This document shows, piece by piece, positions 34,374 to 43,809 of a stretch of DNA of 46,414 nucleotides; positions within the stretch are counted from its first letter, which is position 1, and each line of letters starts with the position of its first letter. The position numbers and the translations under genes are program-made. Under the pieces are notes generated by a model. That model did not search any database, was not told the DNA's origin, and saw only the letters and a program-made list of their open reading frames with translations. Location: the NCBI GenBank assembly GCA_910577575.1, contig CAJTOG010000009.1:1-46414 (forward strand), given 5' to 3'. Source of the DNA: an uncultured Ruminococcus sp. (lineage in GTDB: Bacteria > Bacillota > Clostridia > Oscillospirales > Ruminococcaceae).

Positions 34374-35048
34374 TTATTCAACAGTAACAGTACCTGGCTT
34401 CCAGTTTTCAAATGCATACATCTGCAATGACAAGTCTTCTTCACTGTTTAGAAACAGGTCGCTGTCCATATGATAAAAACCTATATCATAAACAGTACCG
34501 CTTTCAGCATCTTCTGGTACTTTAAGATAAAATGTTGCAATATCTCCGTCAAGACCCTGATTATTAGAAAATACTTCCGTAAAGAAAAAACAGCCCATAT
34601 TCTTTTCTGTAATCTCATCAGGGAGACCGGATAACCAGAGTTTTGTAATACTTCCGTTACTACGTTTTGATGCGTCACCCAATGTATATTCCATATCCTT
34701 TTCATCTCCGCCCTCAAACATCATTGGCTCTAATGCATCAGAATATGTTATATGAATCCCGCACATATTCCAGTTCATGTTGGCATTCTCAACTGCAAAC
34801 GTAACCTCTGCATATTCTCCAGCCTTGGCTGTTGTATCCTTGATATAAAGGCGAGGACCATCGGCTGCGGCAGATATTGGTTCCGTTGGTGGTTCAGTAA
34901 CCTCGTCAGCCGGAAATGTACGTTCTATATTACTACTTTCGACATTGCTTACTGAATCATCTGATTTTTTCTTATTTCCGCAGGCTGTCACTGAAACAAG
35001 AACTGTCAGAGCAGCAAAAACAGCAATTATTTTTTTAAACTTAATCAT
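34374..35048 (-). CDS. Lipoprotein with a cohesin-like domain
   Basis: A 224-aa protein. MIKFKKIIAVFAALTVLVSVTAC is a lipoprotein signal with lipobox VTAC, cut before Cys23. After a Ser/Asp/Glu/Pro linker, residues about 68-220 look like a cohesin-type beta sandwich: a KAGEYAEVTFAVEN strand, GIHITYSDALEP, and the late GDIATFYLKVPEDAESGTVY stretch followed by IGFYHMD. Cohesins bind dockerins to hold cellulosomal enzymes, so this could anchor dockerin proteins on the membrane. ATG 35048 starts one base after the clpE stop codon, with AGGAGG in the end of clpE. The cohesin call is from pattern resemblance only. No clear terminator follows. Confidence 0.65.
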   Translation of the reverse strand: MIKFKKIIAVFAALTVLVSVTACGNKKKSDDSVSNVESSNIERTFPADEVTEPPTEPISAAADGPRLYIKDTTAKAGEYAEVTFAVENANMNWNMCGIHITYSDALEPMMFEGGDEKDMEYTLGDASKRSNGSITKLWLSGLPDEITEKNMGCFFFTEVFSNNQGLDGDIATFYLKVPEDAESGTVYDIGFYHMDSDLFLNSEEDLSLQMYAFENWKPGTVTVE

Positions 35049-35049
35049 T

Positions 35050-37404
35050 TTATACCTCCTTTTTTTTACCTGAAACAATAATTTCACCATTAGATGCGGA
35101 TACTGATATTTCATCTGTATCAGATGCATTGTTTATAATAATTTCAGCAATCTTATCCTCTACTTCCTGACGGATAACACGACGTATATCTCTCGCTCCG
35201 TATGGCTTTCCATATGACTTTTCAGCAATTATTTCAAGTGCCTTGTCATCATAATTCAAAGAAATATTTTTCTCAGAAAGCGGTTCTTTCATTTCGTCAA
35301 GCATAAGAGCAGCAATATCCGCAAAATCCTTTTTGGCAAGCTGTCTGAATACGACAATTTCATCAATACGACTTATAAATTCCGGTCTCAAAAACTCTCT
35401 GAGACCCTTTATAGCCTTATCCTTTGAAATTTCATTCTCTGTACGGTTGAATCCTACTCCGATACTCTTATCAGTTGAACCTGCATTTGAAGTCATACAT
35501 ATGATAGTGTTTTCAAAATTAACTGTTCTGCCATGAGCATCGTCTATTTTACCCTCATCAAGAATCTGCATAAGAATATTCATTACATCAGGATGAGCCT
35601 TTTCAATTTCATCAAAAAGAATAACTGAATACGGTTTACGACGAACTTTTTCAGTAAGCTGTCCAGCTTCATCATATCCTACATATCCAGGAGGCGAGCC
35701 AATCATTCTTGCAACTGAATGCTTTTCCATATATTCAGTCATATCAAGACGGATAAGGGGTTCTGTCGAGTCAAAAAGCTCTTCTGAAATTGCCTTTACA
35801 AGCTCTGTCTTACCTACGCCCGTCGGACCTACAAATATAAACGATGCAGGACGGCGGCGTTTATTCAGCTGAACCCTTGTACGTTTAATAGCCTTTGCAA
35901 GTACGGAAATAGCTTCATTCTGTCCGAGAACACGTTTTTTCAGCTCATCTTCAAGCCTTGCAATTTTCAAAAATTCAGTTTCAGCAATCTTGCTTGCTGG
36001 AATACCAGTCCAAAGCTCAACAACCTTTGTTATATCATCTTCAGTAACCTGAATATTATCAACTGCTTTCTTAATCTCCTCAAATCTGTCATTGGCATGA
36101 ATAAGCTTGCCTTTAACTTCAGCAAGTGCCTTATAATCAGGTTCATTCTGTTCAGAAAGAGCTTTTTCCATACCATTTAAAACATTTATTTCCTTTTCAA
36201 GTTTTACATATTCAGCAAGTTCCGGTGAACGTATACTTGCATGAGCACAGCCTTCGTCCATCAGGTCTATAGCCTTGTCTGGAAGAAAACGGTCCGTTAT
36301 ATAGCGTTCCGAAAGAATGGCACATACTCTTATGAGATAATCAGAAATTCTTACTTTATGATATTCTTCATAGTATTTTTTAATTCCAAGAAGAACATCT
36401 ACCGTTTCTTCAATAGTAGGTTCGGAAACAGTAACAGGCTGGAAACGTCTTTCAAGTGCTGAATCCTTCTCAATATATTTCCTGTATTCACCGAAAGTAG
36501 TTGCACCTATAACCTGTACTTCGCCTCTCGAAAGTGCAGGTTTGAGAATGTTTGCAGCATTCATAGAACCTTCCGAATCACCTGCTCCGACAAGATTATG
36601 AACCTCATCAATAAAAAGAATAATATTACCCTCTCGCTTTACTTCATCAACAAGTCCTTTTACACGGCTTTCGAACTGTCCTCTGAACTGAGTACCTGCA
36701 ACAAGAGCAGTCAGGTCAAGCAGATAAACTTTCTTGTCTGCAAGATTGAACGGCACTGTTCCCTCATTGATTCTCTGTGCAATACCCTCGGCAATAGCAG
36801 TTTTGCCAACACCCGGCTCACCGATAAGACATGGATTATTTTTGGTACGGCGTGAAAGAATCTGGACAACTCTTGCAATCTCCTTATCTCTGCCGATTAT
36901 ATTATCAAGTTCACCGTCAGACGCTTTTTTTGAAAGATTTGTGCAGTAGCTTCCCAAAAATTTGAGTTCTTTTTTATTCTGTCCCTTTTTTTCCTTGTTT
37001 CTTCCGAACATACCCTTCCCGAACGGATTCTTAGGAGCTTCATCCTTTTTTGGAGAATTTTCACTCCTGTTTGCTGAATCATTTTCATTTACTTCAGTAT
37101 AATCAGTATTTTCGGAATTTCCGATAAAATTATTTCCACCGAACATATTTGAGATAAAATCAGGCATAAGATTTGAACCGCCCATTTCAAACGCATCGCC
37201 GTCAAGCATATCCATCATCTGGTCTGAAAGATGGTCAATTTCATCTTCAGTAATTCCAAGTTTATCCATATATTCTTGAACCTGTGGAATCTTTTTCTCT
37301 CTCGCACAAGAAAGACAAAGCCCTTCGTTTCTTTTTTCATTTCCATGAACTGTTGTAATGAATACAACGGCTGGTCTTTTCTTACAGTTACTGCACATTA
37401 TCAT
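35050..37404 (-). CDS. clpE: ClpE-type ATP-dependent unfoldase
   Basis: A 784-aa Hsp100 with two AAA modules. The N-terminus has a four-Cys zinc finger (CSNCKK and CLSCARE), which defines ClpE against ClpC. No Clp_N repeats are present; residues 40-150 are acidic and Asn-rich linker. Module 1 has GEPGVGKTA and module 2 GPTGVGKTE; only a short middle coiled stretch separates them (about 395-455). It would work with ClpP on heat-damaged proteins. ATG 37404 has GGAGGG 7 bases upstream. It is the next-to-last gene of the long operon. Confidence 0.9.
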   Translation of the reverse strand: MIMCSNCKKRPAVVFITTVHGNEKRNEGLCLSCAREKKIPQVQEYMDKLGITEDEIDHLSDQMMDMLDGDAFEMGGSNLMPDFISNMFGGNNFIGNSENTDYTEVNENDSANRSENSPKKDEAPKNPFGKGMFGRNKEKKGQNKKELKFLGSYCTNLSKKASDGELDNIIGRDKEIARVVQILSRRTKNNPCLIGEPGVGKTAIAEGIAQRINEGTVPFNLADKKVYLLDLTALVAGTQFRGQFESRVKGLVDEVKREGNIILFIDEVHNLVGAGDSEGSMNAANILKPALSRGEVQVIGATTFGEYRKYIEKDSALERRFQPVTVSEPTIEETVDVLLGIKKYYEEYHKVRISDYLIRVCAILSERYITDRFLPDKAIDLMDEGCAHASIRSPELAEYVKLEKEINVLNGMEKALSEQNEPDYKALAEVKGKLIHANDRFEEIKKAVDNIQVTEDDITKVVELWTGIPASKIAETEFLKIARLEDELKKRVLGQNEAISVLAKAIKRTRVQLNKRRRPASFIFVGPTGVGKTELVKAISEELFDSTEPLIRLDMTEYMEKHSVARMIGSPPGYVGYDEAGQLTEKVRRKPYSVILFDEIEKAHPDVMNILMQILDEGKIDDAHGRTVNFENTIICMTSNAGSTDKSIGVGFNRTENEISKDKAIKGLREFLRPEFISRIDEIVVFRQLAKKDFADIAALMLDEMKEPLSEKNISLNYDDKALEIIAEKSYGKPYGARDIRRVIRQEVEDKIAEIIINNASDTDEISVSASNGEIIVSGKKKEV

Positions 37405-37429
37405 GCGTTTACCCTCCTGTTTAAGTAAA

Positions 37430-38332
37430 TTATATTTTGATTGTCAGATTGTAAAAATATCTGAATATATATGTTTTATCTGCTGCTTCATCGTTGAAAA
37501 ACAGCATTTCATTGCCTCCCATCACTCCCCAGAGGCGAACTGCTACAGCAACAGTAAGTATCATGGCAGTTCCTGTTGCAACACCTATTAATCCTCCGAT
37601 AATATGAGAAGATGTACTTTGTCTGTGAATTTCCCTGTTTTTTGTAAATGAATCTATCAAAAATACTATGAACAGAAAAACAGCAATATAAATAACAACA
37701 AATCCGGCAAGCCCAAAAATCGTTTCATATGCGTCTACGGTATAATGGTCATCAATATATACTGCCGCCTTGTGTTTGCTTTCAGAATCACCCATAAGCC
37801 GGATGATTTCCTGAATACTGCTGCTGTCATTTCGGATTTTATCCGCTGCCGTTTCACCGGCAAATTTATTTAGTGACTGTGCAATAATATCACTCATAAC
37901 AACAGCATATCCTTCATGAATTTTTTCTATCAGAACAGCTTCATCATCTTCTACCGTTCTGGCATTGATATTGTTGACATAACTGCATAATGCTTTGTCA
38001 ATATCTCCGTCCGACAAAAGAATTTCATTCAGCTTGTCGCTGTTTACCGTTATTATATATCCCATGGATTCAAGATAATCAGCATATTTAACTGTGAAAG
38101 TATCATTTCTGATATTTTTTTCAAGCTTTTTTATATTACTGCTTCTCATAGTATTCTTATAAAGATTCTGTGAAATTCCGGAACTTACGGCAGATGCTGT
38201 GAGAACAGCAATTATACAGGCGACAGCTGTAAATGATGCTTTTATAAAACCTTTTTTACCTGAGATAAAAATACAGATTAATAATATTGCAACAACGGCA
38301 ACATCATAAAACCACCAGAATTGTGTTCCCAC
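37430..38332 (-). CDS. CvpA-family membrane protein
   Basis: A 300-aa membrane protein. Helix 1 (VAVVAILLICIFISGKKGFIKASF) matches the CvpA family start, and further helices lie at 35-55, 207-232 and 245-270. A soluble domain of about 120 residues between helices 2 and 3 is longer than in typical CvpA. CvpA affects colicin V export and envelope stress resistance in Enterobacteria; its role in Firmicutes is unclear. The start is GTG 38332, with AGGAGG 9 bases upstream; the ATG at 38334 is out of frame. Confidence 0.75.
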   Translation of the reverse strand: MGTQFWWFYDVAVVAILLICIFISGKKGFIKASFTAVACIIAVLTASAVSSGISQNLYKNTMRSSNIKKLEKNIRNDTFTVKYADYLESMGYIITVNSDKLNEILLSDGDIDKALCSYVNNINARTVEDDEAVLIEKIHEGYAVVMSDIIAQSLNKFAGETAADKIRNDSSSIQEIIRLMGDSESKHKAAVYIDDHYTVDAYETIFGLAGFVVIYIAVFLFIVFLIDSFTKNREIHRQSTSSHIIGGLIGVATGTAMILTVAVAVRLWGVMGGNEMLFFNDEAADKTYIFRYFYNLTIKI

Positions 38333-38361
38333 ATCAAAAGACCTCCTTTTATTATTATAAA

Positions 38362-39528
38362 TCAGCTTTCATAATTGATTCTGTCAATTTTACTGAAGCT
38401 TTTCAAAAATACATAATTGTCATTTCTTACAAAACCTGTATATGAATCATTTACAGTTGCTGTTGAACGCAGTGCTCCTGTAAAATCATAAGCAAGTATG
38501 GCATTCTGCGTCATTATATATGCAAGACCATTGTCAACTATAACGTCAATAAGCCTTGTATCAAAATTGACAATCATAGGCTCAACGCTTCCGCCATCGA
38601 AAAGTGCCATTACATATTTTCGCCTGTCGTCACTGTTGACTATAACAGCTGATTTCCCTCCGCTGCTTGAACCACCTGCAAAATCGCCATCATATCGGTA
38701 AAATGAGCTTATCTGACCTTTATTGTCAACGTACCCGCAGGCATCAATACCAAGAACAAAAGCACCTCCGCTGAAACTGTAAACTTCAAGTCCAAGAGTA
38801 TCAAGGTGCGGAGAAGTCCATTTTTCACTGCTTTCAGTAAATACAGCTTCCTGAACCGATGTTACAAGTGAACCGTTTTCAGCAGATATGTAACTTATAA
38901 TGCAGCCCGTGCTTCCGCCTGTGAAACTTATATCGTTCACACGTTCAACGCACTTTCTTTCATATATTATCTCTCCACGGCGGTCATATACCTTTATTTC
39001 ACATTCATAGTTTTCAGATGTTGTAACAACAGCTGCATAACCTTCTTCACTAATTCTTACAAACATGATATTCTTATCAAGATTTTTTGTATAAATTATG
39101 CCGTTTTTATCTTCAATGCTGAAACTGTCTCCGCCGCTTTCATAAATAAGCACTCTGTTATTGACAGTCTTCATCACTGCATTAGTATATGCGTGCTGAC
39201 GGCGTTTAATTAATCCGCCCTCCTCGCTATAAAAATAAATATATGCATCACTCAGTACTATAACATCACTATCTGAACTACCTATCTGATAACCAACTCC
39301 CCCATTTATTTCAATCGGAAAGTTTCCTTCTGCAAGCCTGCCGTCATTTACAATAGTTGTATACTGCTTACCTATGCCTCTTAATTCCGGAAGCCAGGTT
39401 TCCTGAGTAAGATAAGCAGCCGCTGCCAGTCCAGCAAACAGAAGAAAAACAATAAGCTGTATAATTCTTCTTTTTCTTTTCTTTCTCTTTTTCAGCTCAA
39501 CGAGGTCGTTGGCATCATACATCGACAT
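38362..39528 (-). CDS. DUF5711-like membrane-anchored beta-propeller protein
   Basis: A 388-aa protein. A Lys/Arg-rich cytosolic stretch (KKRKKRKRR) precedes a single membrane helix at about 22-42. The outer part (45-385) is made of repeated beta strands typical of a seven- or eight-bladed propeller, with motifs such as VIVLSDAYIYFYSEEGG and YVDNKGQIS at regular intervals. It resembles DUF5711 proteins, whose role is unknown. It lies 37 bases after truA and 29 bases before the CvpA gene. The ribosome site (AAAGGGG) is distant from ATG 39528. Confidence 0.72.
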   Translation of the reverse strand: MSMYDANDLVELKKRKKRKRRIIQLIVFLLFAGLAAAAYLTQETWLPELRGIGKQYTTIVNDGRLAEGNFPIEINGGVGYQIGSSDSDVIVLSDAYIYFYSEEGGLIKRRQHAYTNAVMKTVNNRVLIYESGGDSFSIEDKNGIIYTKNLDKNIMFVRISEEGYAAVVTTSENYECEIKVYDRRGEIIYERKCVERVNDISFTGGSTGCIISYISAENGSLVTSVQEAVFTESSEKWTSPHLDTLGLEVYSFSGGAFVLGIDACGYVDNKGQISSFYRYDGDFAGGSSSGGKSAVIVNSDDRRKYVMALFDGGSVEPMIVNFDTRLIDVIVDNGLAYIMTQNAILAYDFTGALRSTATVNDSYTGFVRNDNYVFLKSFSKIDRINYES

Positions 39529-39565
39529 TTTTTGTCAGCACCCCTTTCAATTGATTAAACATAAA

Positions 39566-40300
39566 TCAGTAAAATACCCTGTTAAGATACAAGCCATGTG
39601 CTACAGCAGTTCTTCCTGCCTTAAGCCTATCTCTTGCTTCGATAACAGCAGGTATATCATCAGGAGATATTCTTCCTTCGCTTACGTCAATAAGCGTTCC
39701 TGCAATTATCCTAATCATATTATACAGAAAACCATTGCCTTTTACAAGTATTATCACACAATCTCCATTATTTTCTATTTCGATTGAATAAATTGTGCGT
39801 ACAGTTGTTGAAACATTTGAACAATCTGCACAAAAACTTGCAAAATCATGAGTTCCGACAAGATGTTTTGCGGCTTTTCTTGCCTTTCCAATATCAAATT
39901 TTCTTCTGTAATGAAAAGCCAAATCAGCACCGAAAGGGTCTTTTGATTCCGAACAGTGCATTTTATATATATACTCTTTTCCCTTACAGTCAAAGCGGGC
40001 ATGAAAATCAGGCGGTGCGTCATCACAGCTGAGAATTGAAATATCATCGGGAAGCTCGCCGTTAACACCCCTGCAAAACCCGATATTTCTTATGGTGCTT
40101 TCTGTTTTGACATTAAAACAGAACTGATTGGCATGAACTCCGGTATCAGTCCTCGAACAGCCTGTTATCGTCACTTTCTCGTTCAGTACCTTCGATACCG
40201 CTTTCTCCAGAACTTCCTGAACTGTCAGAGCATTGTTCTGTCTCTGAAAGCCGTGATATTTCGTTCCCCTGTAAGCCGTCATTACTTTTAGATTCCTCAT
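39566..40300 (-). CDS. truA: tRNA pseudouridine synthase TruA
   Basis: A 244-aa enzyme that makes pseudouridine 38-40 in the tRNA anticodon arm. GCSRTDTGVHA carries the catalytic Asp52. The AYRGTKYHGFQRQ start, the GKEYIYKMH stretch and NGFLYNMIRII follow the family. In Firmicutes truA normally follows ecfT, as it does here with one gene between. ATG 40300 has AGGAG at a long spacing of about 12. Its first 155 bases overlap the end of the YfhO gene. Confidence 0.95.
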   Translation of the reverse strand: MRNLKVMTAYRGTKYHGFQRQNNALTVQEVLEKAVSKVLNEKVTITGCSRTDTGVHANQFCFNVKTESTIRNIGFCRGVNGELPDDISILSCDDAPPDFHARFDCKGKEYIYKMHCSESKDPFGADLAFHYRRKFDIGKARKAAKHLVGTHDFASFCADCSNVSTTVRTIYSIEIENNGDCVIILVKGNGFLYNMIRIIAGTLIDVSEGRISPDDIPAVIEARDRLKAGRTAVAHGLYLNRVFY

Positions 40301-42968
40301 CTGATTTTAAATCTCCTGTATTTTTATCGATTTTTTTCCTGTCAATAAATGCAAACAGAATAAATAATATCAATGCTCCTCCGCTTATGACAAGACCAAG
40401 CTTAAATCCCTCCGGAGAATATTTCAATAATACTTCATGTTCACCCGACTCGACTTTAACGCCCATCATTGAATCAAGTACTTTCAGAGTATCAGCTTTT
40501 CTGCCGTCAATCCAAACACTCCAACCCTTTTCATAGGGAATTGAAAGATATAAGATACCTGATTCATATGCATTTATATTTCCTCTGATTTCAGTATCAG
40601 TAAATTCTGTTAACTTCAATTGTTCGTCAGCCAGCTTTTCATAGACCCGTTCAAATGCATTCTGTTTAAGAGCATATACCATAAGAGTATAATTACCATC
40701 TGTTTTATCATCTGGAATTTTCAATTGTGCCGTCATGGTACTTCCGGACTGTCCATTTCCCATAGGAAAAACAATCGGATAATCCTTTAAAGATATAGAA
40801 GTATCAGCACTTACTTCATCACATTTTACATTCACAGTTTCAATTCCGCCGTTTTTTGCATATCCATAAAGGTATGCACCTTCAACTCCTGCAAAATCAT
40901 AAGACACGCTTACCGATTTGTTCTCGTCCGGAACATGAAAATTATAAGTTCCATAACCTGTTTTTGTAACATCAATATTATTATAAGAAGCAAGTGCTAC
41001 AGGCTGTGCAGTAAAAATATTATTGTCAGTATCTGTGGCAAGCTTCATAAAGTCATTCTGATATTCAAAAGGATTTGTACTTTCTTTATCAGGCAATTCA
41101 AGAATGTCTGAATTCATCATAAAACCGATTGAAAGAGGATATTTGTTTTCATAAAGACTTGTATTTCCGCTGCTGTCAATATATTCAAGTCCCATTTTAC
41201 TGTTATTGAGCATTCCGTTTTTGGAAACTATATAATTAAGTCCCAGAATTGAATTTACAACAGGAGTGGAATTTCTATAAAAGAATCTGTTTCCGGCTTC
41301 AGAAGAATAAAGTCCCAGACGACGGAAAAATTTTGTTATTGAAACATTTGCCGACGATGAGAATTGTGATAAGCCATTATAACCATATAATGCACTGTCA
41401 TTTAGAGTATATGTTGATGTCATTTCAGTACGGTAGAAAAGAGGATTTTCTCTTTCTCTCATAATTTCAAAAATTCTCTGAACCTCATTATCTGATGCAG
41501 GATATGAATTATATGATGAACTTCCGACTTTTCCAACTCCCATAGATGCATTCGCCATAAGTTCCGATATAACAACAACACATACGAATATATTTACTAT
41601 ACTCCTTTTAATTACAGATTTCTTTATCGGAATAACTTTTACTGAAATGAAAATCAGAATATATACACCTGTCATAATAAGTGAACTTTTAAACGACGAA
41701 TCAAATAAAAAACCTTCTTCTGAATTTTTTGCAGTATTATAATTAAGCCAAAAAATAATTGCTGGAGCAGGTACAAGTAATAAAATCTGATAGAGTTTTA
41801 TTCCCTTTCCTGTCATTACTTCATATGCACGGTAGGCTGCTGCTACTAATACAAAACTGAAAATAAATGAAAATCTGTATGGAATCTGATTTGTTGCATG
41901 AAATCCGTGCCAGATAAAATTAAGCTTGTTCATATTACAGCTTACTGCTATAAATGCAAGCATCAGCAAAGAAATTATTTTTTCTCTGACTTTTATTCCT
42001 CCTGAAAAAAGAAATACACCGAAAAGAGTTACCGCAAGCATACCGCAGGCAAAATTAGGAAGTCCTTCAATGTTTGTCGGTTCGCTGTATGAGATAAGAT
42101 TTGCGAAAATATCCTGCCAATCCTCATACCAAGAAACTTCTTTTGGAAAAGTATTGTTTGCACTATATGTCAGTTTAAGACCGTAATATGCAGGCAGAAG
42201 CATGAATGCAGACAATCCTATTCCAATTACTGACGAACGGACTATAATCCAGAGTTTTCTGAAAAAGTCCCTTATTCCTTTACCCTCAATAATAATTGTT
42301 CCTGCAAACATGAATATAGTAAATATACAAGTGAAAAAACCTATATAATAATTTGAAAAAAGCGAAAGTGCAAGGGAAACAGTATAGAGTTTCCACTTTC
42401 CTTCTCTGCACATCGCTGCAACTCCGAGCATTACAAGAGGAAAGAGTGCTATGGTATCAAACCACATAACATTCCAGTAATATCCGAGAGTATAGCTGCA
42501 AAGAGCAAACATAGACGAAAATACAACTATTGACAAATCTTTTCTTTTATACGTATATCTCAGAAAACAACTGAAAAATGCTCCGCTGAATCCGATTTTT
42601 GCTATAAGAATATAAGTCAGTGCATCACGGACGTGTTCTTCATCAAAGAAAACTGATAGCCAGTTGAGCGGACTTGCCGCATAATATGAAATAAGAGAAA
42701 GAAAATTTGTTCCCATTCCGTTTTCCCATGAATACAGAAAAGAACCTCCCGTAAGCAATTTTTCACGGACTACACGAAAAAATGGATAATACTGATGCCA
42801 TAAATCAACAACAAGCATCTGTTGGTCACCGAATGGATGAATGCCTTCATTTCTGAATGCAAGAAGCATTATAACCGCAGGAATTATAAATGAAAGGCAA
42901 AAATAAAATATACCCTTATCGTATAATAAATTAACAAATCTGCTGTTTCTGAATTTCCTATAATTCAT
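40146..42968 (-). CDS. YfhO-family multi-spanning membrane protein
   Basis: A 940-aa protein with about 12 membrane helices in the first 480 residues. The motif GDQQMLVVDLWHQYYPFF in the first outer loop is typical of YfhO, a GT-C-type glycosyltransferase family implicated in adding sugars to lipoteichoic acid. A beta-rich outer domain (about 500-830) and a last helix (about 850-872) follow. The remaining tail is Ser, Glu and Asp rich. The last 51 codons overlap truA in another frame. AGGAG precedes ATG 42968. The sugar and acceptor are unknown. Confidence 0.88.
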   Translation of the reverse strand: MNYRKFRNSRFVNLLYDKGIFYFCLSFIIPAVIMLLAFRNEGIHPFGDQQMLVVDLWHQYYPFFRVVREKLLTGGSFLYSWENGMGTNFLSLISYYAASPLNWLSVFFDEEHVRDALTYILIAKIGFSGAFFSCFLRYTYKRKDLSIVVFSSMFALCSYTLGYYWNVMWFDTIALFPLVMLGVAAMCREGKWKLYTVSLALSLFSNYYIGFFTCIFTIFMFAGTIIIEGKGIRDFFRKLWIIVRSSVIGIGLSAFMLLPAYYGLKLTYSANNTFPKEVSWYEDWQDIFANLISYSEPTNIEGLPNFACGMLAVTLFGVFLFSGGIKVREKIISLLMLAFIAVSCNMNKLNFIWHGFHATNQIPYRFSFIFSFVLVAAAYRAYEVMTGKGIKLYQILLLVPAPAIIFWLNYNTAKNSEEGFLFDSSFKSSLIMTGVYILIFISVKVIPIKKSVIKRSIVNIFVCVVVISELMANASMGVGKVGSSSYNSYPASDNEVQRIFEIMRERENPLFYRTEMTSTYTLNDSALYGYNGLSQFSSSANVSITKFFRRLGLYSSEAGNRFFYRNSTPVVNSILGLNYIVSKNGMLNNSKMGLEYIDSSGNTSLYENKYPLSIGFMMNSDILELPDKESTNPFEYQNDFMKLATDTDNNIFTAQPVALASYNNIDVTKTGYGTYNFHVPDENKSVSVSYDFAGVEGAYLYGYAKNGGIETVNVKCDEVSADTSISLKDYPIVFPMGNGQSGSTMTAQLKIPDDKTDGNYTLMVYALKQNAFERVYEKLADEQLKLTEFTDTEIRGNINAYESGILYLSIPYEKGWSVWIDGRKADTLKVLDSMMGVKVESGEHEVLLKYSPEGFKLGLVISGGALILFILFAFIDRKKIDKNTGDLKSDEESKSNDGLQGNEISRLSETEQCSDSSGSSGESGIEGTERESDDNRLFED

Positions 42969-42985
42969 ATTTCTAAACTCCTGAC

Positions 42986-43792
42986 TTACTTTATTATAAT
43001 GCTTACCGCAATCGATAATCCATAAAATAAAAATGTAACAGCAAGAGAAATATAATCTCTTGATTCGGACTTCAATTGCCTTAATCTTGTTCTGCCCTCA
43101 CCGCCGTTATAACATCTGCATTCCATAGCAGTGGCAAGCTCATCTGCACGCCTGAAAGCAGATATAAACAACGGAACAAGTATTGCCGTCATATTTTTAG
43201 CCCTTGTTATAAAGCTTCCCGTATCTATTTCCGCACCCCTTGCTTTCTGTGCCGACATTATCTTATCTGTTTCCTCAATAAGAGTGGGAATGAATCTGAG
43301 TGCAATCGACATCATCATCGCAAGCTCATGGACAGGTACTTTAATTTTTTTAAGAGGCGACAAAAGTCTTTCTATAGCATCAGTCAGCGTTATAGGCGAG
43401 GTTGTATAGGTAAGAAGAGAACTTCCCGTTATAAGAAGTACTATTCTTATTATCATAAATACGCTTATATTTATACCGCCTGACGTTATCTTAAAAAAAT
43501 GCCATTCAAAATATGTTTCCCCGCTTCTTACAAATAAAATATTCAGCAGTGCCGTAATAAGCAGAAACGGAAAAATCGGCTTTATACTCTTTAAAAACAT
43601 TTTAAATTTTATCTTCGACAACAATACTGCTATAATAGTATAAATTGCCCCTACGGCAAGGCATATTATATTGCTTCCCGTGAAAAGCATAAGTATATAT
43701 ATAAAAGTTATAACTATCTTAAATCGCGGGTCAAGGCGGTGAATAAGGCTGTTCCCCGGAAAATACTGTCCGATTGTTATATCTGCCAACAA
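42986..43792 (-). CDS. ecfT: ECF transporter transmembrane subunit EcfT
   Basis: A 268-aa membrane protein with about five helices. IGQYFPGNSLIHRLDPRFKI is the EcfT start. The two coupling-helix motifs with Ala-Arg-Gly (AQKARGAE) and the later AMECRCY segment are present. It binds the EcfA1/EcfA2 ATPases and an S component to import vitamins or metals. The start is TTG 43792, with AGGAGG 8 bases upstream. An hsdS gene sits between it and ecfA2, which is not the usual order. Confidence 0.93.
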   Translation of the reverse strand: MLADITIGQYFPGNSLIHRLDPRFKIVITFIYILMLFTGSNIICLAVGAIYTIIAVLLSKIKFKMFLKSIKPIFPFLLITALLNILFVRSGETYFEWHFFKITSGGINISVFMIIRIVLLITGSSLLTYTTSPITLTDAIERLLSPLKKIKVPVHELAMMMSIALRFIPTLIEETDKIMSAQKARGAEIDTGSFITRAKNMTAILVPLFISAFRRADELATAMECRCYNGGEGRTRLRQLKSESRDYISLAVTFLFYGLSIAVSIIIK

Positions 43793-43809
43793 TTTTTATA
43801 CCTCCTGTG

